Part shown: positions 8,244-14,033 of the stretch, piece after piece
How positions within the stretch are numbered: position 1 is the stretch's first letter
How the letters are laid out: the number at the start of each line of letters is the position of its first letter
DNA from: Thermocaproicibacter sp036844765
GTDB taxonomy: Bacteria; Bacillota; Clostridia; Oscillospirales; Acutalibacteraceae
DNA length: 64,000 bases
Assembly: GCA_036844765.1 (NCBI GenBank)
Contig: DAIUFE010000003.1
Coordinates: 35,706 to 99,705, forward strand
Direction of reading: 5' to 3'
The notes under the pieces: model-generated
Database searches by the model: none
Told to the model about the DNA's origin: nothing
What the model saw: only the letters and a program-made list of their open reading frames with translations
Translations under genes and position numbers: made by a program

Positions 8244-9494
8244 TCAGCGGCAGAGCGACCGCGCGGCGGCGCTCCCGGCCTCGTATCCGCTGGCCCACGC
8301 CCAGTGCAGGTTGAAGCCGCCGCAGTCCCCGTCGACGTTCAGAATCTCTCCGCACAGAAAGACGCCGGGGCACCGGTTCGATTCCAGCCCCTCGCCCGTC
8401 TCGCTCAGCGGGATGCCGCCGGCCGTGACCTGCGCGTTCCGCCACGGCAGCGTGCCGAGGGCGGGGAAACGGAAATCCCGGATGCGGCGCGCGATGCGGG
8501 CGAAATCGCCCTCCGCCGGCGGCGCGGAGGGGGAGAGGCCCGCCGCGCGGACGACCTCGGCGCACAGGGCTTTGGGCAGAAGCCCTTCCGCGGCCTGCGC
8601 GGCGGAGACGTCCGCCGTCAGTCGGGCGCTCCGCGCGAGGAACCGCGCGAGCTCGTCCTCGCCGTATTCGGGGGCGAGGTTCAAAGAAATCTCCAGCCCG
8701 CCGGGGTTGCCGGCCTTTTCGCCGACGATGCGGGAAAGGTCGAAGATGCAGATGCCGGAGAGCGCGCCGTCCGCGAACTGCACCTCGCCGCGCGCGGTTT
8801 TCAGCGCGCTTCCGCCGCAGAGAACGGAAGCCTCCGCCCCGCAGCGCACGCCCTTGAGCGGGCGCGCGCGCTTCGGGTCCGTCCGCACCTGCACCAGCGC
8901 GGGCCACAGGCGCGTGCTGCGGTGCCCGAGCGGGCGCAGCAGCGCGTATCCGTCCCCTTCGGAGCCGGACTGCGGGCAGGCCTTTCCGCCCGTCGCGACA
9001 ACGACCCGCCGGGCGCTCACCGCCCGCTCACCGCTCCGGACGAGGAATCCGTCCCCGGACTTTTCGATTTTTTCCGCCGTAAAATCGCAGACGACCCCGA
9101 TCCCCGCGGCCGCGAGGTTCCGCCGCAGGAGGTTCACCACCGACGAGGCCTGCAGGCTGTAGGGGTAGACGCGGCCGCCCTCCAGCTCGCGGCAGACGAG
9201 GCCGAGCGAGCGGAAGCTCTCCACCGCCTTCCCGGGGGAAAAGCGTTCCAGCACGGGCGCCGCCGCCTCCGCGTCGCCGTGGTAGGCGGCGGCTTCTGCG
9301 TCCCGGTTGGTCAGGTTGCAGCGGCCGTTGCCGGTCGCCAGCAGCTTTTTCCCCACGCGGGGATTCTTTTCCAGCACGGCGATCTTCGGCTTTTTCCCCA
9401 GTTCCGAAGCGCGCCGCGCGGCGGAAAGGGAGGCGAAAAGGCCGGCGGCCCCGCCGCCGATCACCGCGATATCGCAGCGTTCCAACGCAAGCAT
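8244..9494 (-). CDS. BaiN/HI0933-like NAD(P)/FAD-dependent oxidoreductase
   Basis: This 416-residue protein belongs to the HI0933/YhiN/BaiN flavoprotein family (COG2081). The dinucleotide-binding motif DIAVIGGGAAGLFASLSAA occurs at residues ~8-26, the family signature GKKLLATGNGRCNLTN at ~48-63, and VVVATGGKACPQSGSEGDGY and GEILNVDGDCGGFNLHWAWASG further on. BaiN of C. scindens reduces bile-acid intermediates, but the family is broad and the substrate here is not predictable. The start follows a weak AAGGGATGC SD. It is the first gene of the pair with the COG2509-like flavoprotein. Confidence 0.88.
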   Translation of the reverse strand: MLALERCDIAVIGGGAAGLFASLSAARRASELGKKPKIAVLEKNPRVGKKLLATGNGRCNLTNRDAEAAAYHGDAEAAAPVLERFSPGKAVESFRSLGLVCRELEGGRVYPYSLQASSVVNLLRRNLAAAGIGVVCDFTAEKIEKSGDGFLVRSGERAVSARRVVVATGGKACPQSGSEGDGYALLRPLGHRSTRLWPALVQVRTDPKRARPLKGVRCGAEASVLCGGSALKTARGEVQFADGALSGICIFDLSRIVGEKAGNPGGLEISLNLAPEYGEDELARFLARSARLTADVSAAQAAEGLLPKALCAEVVRAAGLSPSAPPAEGDFARIARRIRDFRFPALGTLPWRNAQVTAGGIPLSETGEGLESNRCPGVFLCGEILNVDGDCGGFNLHWAWASGYEAGSAAARSLCR

Positions 9495-9561
9495 CCCTTC
9501 TGTTTTTCCGGTCTATTATATCAGACGGAGCCGGGGAATACAATCGGGGAGGAATTCGGCA

Positions 9562-9598
9562 GAAAAAGAACCGCCCGCACCGGGTCCGGTGCGGACGG
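9562..9598 (-). terminator. Terminator of the SASP gene
   Basis: On the minus strand CCGTCCGCACCGG pairs with the complementary CCGGTGCGGGCGG half and is followed by TTCTTTTTC. It separates the SASP gene from the flavoprotein genes downstream. Confidence 0.85.
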
Positions 9599-9620
9599 CC
9601 TGCCAGCCTTTCGGGCAAGG

Positions 9621-9806
9621 TTATTTCATGCCCTGCTCGTAGCTTGTGATCATCTTTTTGACCATTTGCCCGCCGACGGAGCCGGCTTCCTTGGAAGTCA
9701 GGTCGCCGTTATAGCCCTGCTTCAGGTTCACGCCGACTTCGGAAGCCGCTTCCATCTTGAATTTGTCCAGAGCGGCGCGGGCTTCGGGAACCACGTTCTT
9801 TGCCAT
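9621..9806 (-). CDS. Small acid-soluble spore protein, alpha/beta type
   Basis: This 61-residue protein begins MAKNVVPEARAALDKFKMEAASEVGV and continues GYNGDLTSKEAGSVGGQMVKKMI, the two conserved blocks of alpha/beta-type SASP. These proteins coat spore DNA and protect it from UV and heat. They are degraded at germination by the GPR protease, whose recognition region corresponds to KFKMEAASEVGV. The ATG at 9806, preceded by GAAGGAGTG, was chosen over the ATG ten codons upstream. The gene shows the organism can sporulate. It is monocistronic; no confident sigma-G promoter was seen in the short upstream gap. Confidence 0.95.
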   Translation of the reverse strand: MAKNVVPEARAALDKFKMEAASEVGVNLKQGYNGDLTSKEAGSVGGQMVKKMITSYEQGMK

Positions 9807-9916
9807 GCTGCAACACTCCTTCGATTTCAGGATCAATATCGTTTTTGATTTGCGTTTGCAGTCCTATTTTTCGACTTTTGCCGGTTCTTTATGAGTGACA
9901 AATTATGCAAGAGCCC

Positions 9917-10456
9917 TCAGATCGCGTAGCCCCCGGCGGAATCCACGCCGGCGATCAGCAGCGCCGCGCAGACAAAAAGGATCTGGTGCGGGCTGCGCTC
10001 TTCGGAAAAAACGACGTTGAAATCGTGCGGCTCCAAAAGCTTCCCCGTCAGCGTCACGAGGTTGCGCTGCAGGCTGAGCGTCGCCCCGGTGCTTTCCAGC
10101 CCGGCGATGCTCAGCGTGTCGCGCTGGCCGGTCCCGCAGGTCACGGCGACGCAGGCGGAGCCTTTCAGCAGGGCGGCGGCCGCCGTGTTGGAAGCCTCCA
10201 GCACGCAGAGAAAGCCGGCGGGGATCCTCACGGCCTCCTGCGGGCGGACGCTGTTTTTCAGCATCAGGATGCCGGATTCCGTCTCGAGCTCCGGCACCCG
10301 TTCGGATTCATACACCGAGAACGCGACGTCCCCGCCGCGGTCCACGAATTTGGAGGGCCCGCAGTACCGCGCCCCGCCGTGGAGCGAAAGCGCCGGCAGC
10401 AGCGCCTGCGTGACGGACGCGTCGGCCGGGTCGCCGCATAAAAAAATGGAAATCAG
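9917..10456 (-). CDS. Hypothetical protein with non-AUG start
   Basis: The frame ending at 9917 encodes a coherent ~179-residue protein that begins about LISIFLCGDPADASVTQALL and ends LLIAGVDSAGGYAI. I do not recognise the family. The middle (SACVAVTCGTGQRDTLSIAG) resembles small conserved clostridial proteins of unknown role, and a hydrophobic stretch lies near the C-terminus. No in-frame ATG, GTG or TTG lies near the apparent N-terminus. AAAGGCGGTGG on the minus strand sits 6-9 bases before CTG (10456) and ATT (10453), so one of these unusual codons may be used. The adh terminator lies upstream, so it needs its own promoter. Confidence 0.6.
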   Translation of the reverse strand: MISIFLCGDPADASVTQALLPALSLHGGARYCGPSKFVDRGGDVAFSVYESERVPELETESGILMLKNSVRPQEAVRIPAGFLCVLEASNTAAAALLKGSACVAVTCGTGQRDTLSIAGLESTGATLSLQRNLVTLTGKLLEPHDFNVVFSEERSPHQILFVCAALLIAGVDSAGGYAI

Positions 10457-10588
10457 GCCGGACCACCGCCTTTCGGATGATGGTTTTCCGCGGGATTTTC
10501 GGCGCCGCGGAAACCGGACACCCTCATTTTTGACATCCGCGCGGAAAATATGTATTACCGTCCCGCGGCCCCGCTTTTTCGCATCCGA

Positions 10589-10620
10589 TAAAAAAATCCC
10601 GCCGGCCCGGGCCGGCGGGA
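10589..10620 (-). terminator. Terminator of the alcohol dehydrogenase gene
   Basis: A TCCCGCCGGCC/GGCCGGCGGGA palindrome is followed on the minus strand by TTTTTTTATC. It lies 13 bases after the stop codon. Confidence 0.88.
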
Positions 10621-10632
10621 AGTGCGCGGCTT

Positions 10633-11796
10633 TCAGAGGGAGGCGCGGTAAATCTGCAATACGTCGTCCGCCTTGAGGGGGACGAAGGCGTTTTCCAAGC
10701 CGTGCTTCGCGGCGTGCTCGGCCATGATTTTGAAGTTTTTCTCGTCGATATTTACTTCGCGCAGCGTGGCGGGCAGGCCGAGCGAAGAGAAGAACGCGCG
10801 CGTTTTTCGGATCGCCTGTTCCGCAACCGTCCGCGCGGGCTGCTTCGCGTCGAGGCCCCAGACGTTGACGCCGTACTCGGCGAACTTCGGGGCGGTGGCG
10901 TCGCTCAGCACGTACTTCATCCAGTTCGGCGTCAGGATAGCCAGGCCCACGCCGTGGGTGATGTCGTAGAACGCGCTCAGCTCGTGCTCCATGGCGTGGA
11001 CGCTCCAGGCCACCTCCGCCCCGCACGAGAGCAGCCCGTTGATCGCGTGGCTGGAGGCCCACATCAGGTTGGCGCGCGCCTCGTAGTCGTCGGGATGCTC
11101 CAGCGCGGCGGGGCCGTACCGGATGCAGGTCTTGAGCAGGCCCTCAGCGAACCGGGCCTGCAGGAACGCGCCCTTCACGTTGGTGAAATAATCTTCAAAG
11201 ATATGGCTCATGATGTCGGCCGTGCCGGCGGCGGTCTGGCGCTTCGGCACGGTGAACGTCAGCGCGGGGTCGAGGATCGAGGCCCTCGGCTTGAGCAGCT
11301 GGCCGGAGGTGCCGAGCTTCTCGTGCGTCTCGGGGTTCGTGATCACGGCGAAGGCGTCCATCTCGGAGCCGGTGGCCGCCGCCGTCAGCACGGTGACGAC
11401 GGGCAGGGCCTTTTGGATCCGGGCCGGCTCCGTGACCAGCTCCCACGGGTCCCCGGCGTAAAGGGCGCCCGCGGCGACGACCTTCGCGCAGTCGAGGGCG
11501 CTGCCGCCGCCGACGGCCAGCACGACGTCCACGCCGTTTTCGCGGCAGAGCCGGACGCCCTCGCGCACCGAGGCGATCTTCGGGTTCGGCTCCACGCCGG
11601 AAAGCTCGGTCACCGCGACGGTGCTCTCTTTGAGCCGGGCGAGCACGGTGCCGTAAAGCCCGCTGCGCTTGATGCTTCCGCCGCCGTAGACCAGCAGCGC
11701 GCGGGAGCCGTACCGCCGGACGATGCCGCCCAGCTTTTCGACCTGCCCCCTGCCGAAATAGATGGCCGTGGGGATGGAAAAAACAAAATTGTTCAT
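10633..11796 (-). CDS. Iron-containing alcohol dehydrogenase
   Basis: This 387-residue protein belongs to the group III iron-dependent alcohol dehydrogenases, closest in appearance to the NAD(P)H-dependent butanol dehydrogenases BdhA/YugJ. Nucleotide-binding motif LAVGGGSALDCAKVVA (residues ~94-109), TAAATGSEMDAFAVI and the metal-ligand region with DIMSHIFEDYF, HAINGLL and HAMEHELSAFYDITHGVGLAIL are present. The expected role is reduction of fermentation aldehydes to alcohols in the cytoplasm. The ATG at 11796 follows AAAGGAAGGATTTC. It is monocistronic, with a repeat element directly upstream and a terminator downstream. Confidence 0.93.
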   Translation of the reverse strand: MNNFVFSIPTAIYFGRGQVEKLGGIVRRYGSRALLVYGGGSIKRSGLYGTVLARLKESTVAVTELSGVEPNPKIASVREGVRLCRENGVDVVLAVGGGSALDCAKVVAAGALYAGDPWELVTEPARIQKALPVVTVLTAAATGSEMDAFAVITNPETHEKLGTSGQLLKPRASILDPALTFTVPKRQTAAGTADIMSHIFEDYFTNVKGAFLQARFAEGLLKTCIRYGPAALEHPDDYEARANLMWASSHAINGLLSCGAEVAWSVHAMEHELSAFYDITHGVGLAILTPNWMKYVLSDATAPKFAEYGVNVWGLDAKQPARTVAEQAIRKTRAFFSSLGLPATLREVNIDEKNFKIMAEHAAKHGLENAFVPLKADDVLQIYRASL

Positions 11797-11828
11797 GAAA
11801 TCCTTCCTTTCCGAAAAGAGGTTCCCTG

Positions 11829-11932
11829 TCGCTTTTCCAGCCGGGCTGCGGGAAGTTCTTTGCTTCTTCCCCGCCGCGGCGGGGGAGAGACGGGCTCGGC
11901 CGCTCCGCCCAGGCCGGAACTGCTGTAAAACT
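11829..11932. repeat. Intergenic palindromic repeat, copy B
   Basis: GCTTTTCCAGCCGGGCTGCGGGAAG is the R arm in reverse orientation. The core TTCCCCGCCGCGGCGGGGGA (11868-11887) follows, and then a diverged L arm ending AGGCCGGAACTGCTGTAAA. It lies between the divergent adh and HD-hydrolase genes. The core is shorter and the spacer longer than in other copies. Confidence 0.75.
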
Positions 11933-12030
11933 CCGCTTTTATTATAGCACGGCGCCGGCCGCGCCGCCAGCCGCGCCGCCGTTTTTCGGGGAATCGCGCC
12001 CCGCGCGGTGAAAAACGCCCGCGGATATGG

Positions 12031-12036
12031 TATAAT
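12031..12036 (+). promoter_or_regulatory. -10 element of the HD hydrolase gene
   Basis: TATAAT precedes the SD GGAGGG by about 20 bases. The -35 at 17-18 bases upstream (GTGAAA) is weak. The position shows that the upstream ATG at 12008 cannot be the translation start. Confidence 0.6.
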
Positions 12037-12064
12037 CGGAGCGGAAGGAACGGAGGGAAAGCCA

Positions 12065-12655
12065 ATGGGTTCCAGGGAAGAATTCGAGCAGATCTATCGC
12101 GAACACATTTCGCGGGCCGGGTCCGAGGAACTGCTGAAGTGGCTGCAGGGGACGGACTTCTTCGTCGCGCCCGCCAGCACGAGGTTCCACTGTGCCTGCC
12201 TCGGCGGGCTGGTCATGCACAGCGTGAGCGTTTACCGCGTGATGCGGGAGAAGCATTTCGACCCGGAAACGGACAGTGAGGAAAGCTTCGCCGTCTGCGC
12301 CCTTCTGCACGATATCTGCAAGGCGCAGTTCTATAAAAAAGGCACGCGCAACGTCAAGAACGAGAAGACCGGCGCCTGGGAAAAGCGCCCGTATTACTCC
12401 ATCGACGACAGTTTCCCTTACGGCCACGGGGAAAAATCCGTTTTTCTGATTGAGCGGTTCATGCGCCTGAAGACCTCCGAGGCCGTCGCCATCCGCTGGC
12501 ACATGGGCGGCTTCGACGACGCCGCGAAGGGCGGCTGCGGCGCCGTCAGCCAGGCGTTCGCCCGGTATCCGCTCGCGGTCAAGCTGCATCTTTCGGACCT
12601 CGAGAGCACCTATCTGCGCGAAAAAGGCACTTCCGAAGTGCCGAACGGCCGGTAA
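12065..12655 (+). CDS. HD domain-containing hydrolase
   Basis: This 196-residue protein has HD-superfamily metal-binding motifs: H in GLVMHSVSVY (residues ~50-60), the HD doublet in CALLHDICKAQFY (~78-90), and later histidines in FPYGHGEKSVF and AIRWHMGGFD. Related clostridial proteins are annotated as HD phosphohydrolases of unknown substrate, possibly nucleotide or nucleic-acid phosphodiesters. The ATG at 12065 lies seven bases after GGAGGG and downstream of the TATAAT box. It is followed at once by a terminator, so it is a single-gene unit. Confidence 0.85.
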   Translation: MGSREEFEQIYREHISRAGSEELLKWLQGTDFFVAPASTRFHCACLGGLVMHSVSVYRVMREKHFDPETDSEESFAVCALLHDICKAQFYKKGTRNVKNEKTGAWEKRPYYSIDDSFPYGHGEKSVFLIERFMRLKTSEAVAIRWHMGGFDDAAKGGCGAVSQAFARYPLAVKLHLSDLESTYLREKGTSEVPNGR

Positions 12656-12667
12656 ACGCCGCGCCGC

Positions 12668-12698
12668 AGCCCGGGGAGTTTCCGCTCCCCGGGCTTTT
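12668..12698 (+). terminator. Terminator of the HD hydrolase gene
   Basis: AGCCCGGGGAG pairs with CTCCCCGGGCT around TTTCCG and is followed by TTTTGC. Confidence 0.85.
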
Positions 12699-12865
12699 GC
12701 ATGCCCGAAAAAACTTTGAGGGCTTTTCCGCACGCCCGCTGTCAAGCCGCTCCGGCCGTTAATATTATGGCATGGGGGACGTTCGGCCGATGAATAAATC
12801 CCCGAAAGTTTGCCAACAATATTTTACGGAAAAAACATGATCCTGAAGATTCGGAGCGTGAAAAT

Positions 12866-13237
12866 ATGATTGTCCGCAGAGGCGATATTTATTACGCCGA
12901 CCTCAGCCCCGTCGTGGGTTCGGAGCAGGGCGGGGTGCGGCCGGTCCTGATCATCCAGAACGACGTCGGCAACCGGTTCAGCCCGACGGTGATCGCGGCG
13001 GCCATCACCAGCCAGCGGTCGAAGGCCAACCTGCCGACGCACATCCTGCTGGAGGCGGGCACCACCGGGCTTGCGAAGGATTCGATCGTCCTGCTCGAGC
13101 AGGTGCGCACGCTCGACAAGCACAGACTGAAGGAGCGGATGGGCCGCGTGGACGGGAGGTCCATGTCCCTTGTGGACCAGGCCCTCTCCGTCAGCTTCGG
13201 TCTGTCCGCCAGGGAACCGATGCGGCAGGCTACATAG
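12866..13237 (+). CDS. MazF/EndoA-type mRNA interferase toxin
   Basis: This 123-residue protein belongs to the MazF/PemK/NdoA family of sequence-specific endoribonucleases. Family motifs are MIVRRGDIYYADLSPVVGSEQGGVRPVLIIQND (start to residue 33), SPTVIAAAITSQ, PTHILL and DSIVLLEQVRTLDK. Arg and Thr positions matching the EndoA active site are retained (R25 in GGVRP, T48 in AITSQ by my count). The expected length of EndoA is ~116, so it looks intact. No antitoxin frame (MazE/EndoAI-like, ~90 residues) lies in the 210 bases upstream or between this gene and the coat genes. The ATG at 12866 lacks a strong SD (GGAGCG seven bases upstream). Confidence 0.92.
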   Translation: MIVRRGDIYYADLSPVVGSEQGGVRPVLIIQNDVGNRFSPTVIAAAITSQRSKANLPTHILLEAGTTGLAKDSIVLLEQVRTLDKHRLKERMGRVDGRSMSLVDQALSVSFGLSAREPMRQAT

Positions 13238-13319
13238 ACCGGCCCGGTGCCATGTAGCGTGTATATTCTCAAGCCGCGCGGGGGAAAATAAGGGCATCCC
13301 AGAAAAAGGAGATCTTTCC

Positions 13320-13502
13320 ATGACGATCACCGCGAAGGAGCTGGCCGCCATCGAAGAGGAGCTTTCCAGCGAACAGACGCTGATCGCGAAGCTGAAATCG
13401 TATTCCCAGATGTGCACGGACCAGCAGCTCAAGCAGCAATGCGACGCCATCGCCCAGAAGCACCAGAACCATTTCGACCGGCTGATGGGCTTCCTGAACT
13501 GA
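13320..13502 (+). CDS. Small CotF-like spore coat protein
   Basis: This 60-residue, charged, helical protein (MTITAKELAAIEEELSSEQTLIAKLKSYSQMC, HFDRLMGFLN) is of the type annotated as spore coat or ferritin-like helical proteins paired with CotF in Clostridia. It starts at an ATG eight bases after AAAGGAGAT. The next gene, 15 bases downstream, encodes a CotF-family protein, so the two probably form a coat operon. The function is inferred from this pairing and from the helical pattern. Confidence 0.75.
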   Translation: MTITAKELAAIEEELSSEQTLIAKLKSYSQMCTDQQLKQQCDAIAQKHQNHFDRLMGFLN

Positions 13503-13517
13503 GAGAAAGGGGATGCT

Positions 13518-13823
13518 TTGCCGATGAAACCCAACCAGATCAGCGGGAATCTCTCGACCGGGACGATGCCCGAAAAAGAAATGATGAACGACGTGCTTTC
13601 CTCCCAGAAATTCCTCACCGAGACCTACAACGCCTTCACCAACGAGTGCGCCACGCCCAACGTGCGCGACGAGTTTCTGAAGATCCTTGCGGAGGAGCAC
13701 CAGATCCAGGCCGAAGTGTTCGACGCCATGAAGCAGCGCGGGTGGTACCAGACCCCCGCGGCGGAACAGCAGAAGATCGATCAGACCAAGCAGCAGTACC
13801 AGGGTTCCGGCGCGCAGGGCTGA
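13518..13823 (+). CDS. CotF family spore coat protein
   Basis: This ~100-residue protein shows the CotF pattern: MPEKEMMNDVLSSQKFLTETYNAFTNECATPNVRDEFLKIL and EEHQIQAEVFDAMKQRGWY, a two-helix ferritin-like bundle. It ends in a Gln-rich tail (EQQKIDQTKQQYQGSG). Either TTG (13518) or ATG (13524) may be the start. The SD AAAGGGG is five bases from the TTG and eleven from the ATG. It is translated with the small coat gene just upstream. The role is in the outer layers of the spore; the exact layer is unknown. Confidence 0.88.
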   Translation: MPMKPNQISGNLSTGTMPEKEMMNDVLSSQKFLTETYNAFTNECATPNVRDEFLKILAEEHQIQAEVFDAMKQRGWYQTPAAEQQKIDQTKQQYQGSGAQG

Positions 13824-13925
13824 TGCCGAAGGCGCAGGGCGGGAGCGGGCGGTTTTCGTCCGTTTCCGTCTTTTTTTGCGGCCGCAGCCGAAGGGCAGTT
13901 GAATCTGCCGCCCCAAGATGGTACA

Positions 13926-14028
13926 ATTTATAGCAATTCCAGTCGTGATGGAGAGAGGGAGATTGCTTTTCTCCGTCTCCGGCGGGGGAAGGCAAAAAGC
14001 CTTCCGCAGTTCCACTGGAAATGCTGTG
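13926..14028. repeat. Intergenic palindromic repeat, copy C (reference copy)
   Basis: This is the clearest outer-arm copy. The L arm is TAGCAATTCCAGTCGTGATG and the R arm is CTTCCGCAGTTCCACTGGAA followed by ATGCTGTGG. The outer ends AGCAATTCCAG and CTGGAAATGCT are inverted repeats. The centre (TTGCTTTTCTCCGTCTCC / GGCGGGGGAAGGCAA) is a damaged version of the core palindrome. The element ends six bases before the recJ ATG. Confidence 0.85.
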
Positions 14029-14033
14029 GAGAC

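Noticed and set aside
10532..10560. TTGACA-17-TATTAC promoter-like sequence on the plus strand
   Set aside because: It points into the 3' end of the minus-strand adh gene with no gene or RNA feature downstream; probably fortuitous.
13899..14033. N-terminal extension of RecJ by 45 residues
   Set aside because: The extension is the translation of repeat copy C and of non-coding spacer, and is not part of the RecJ family.
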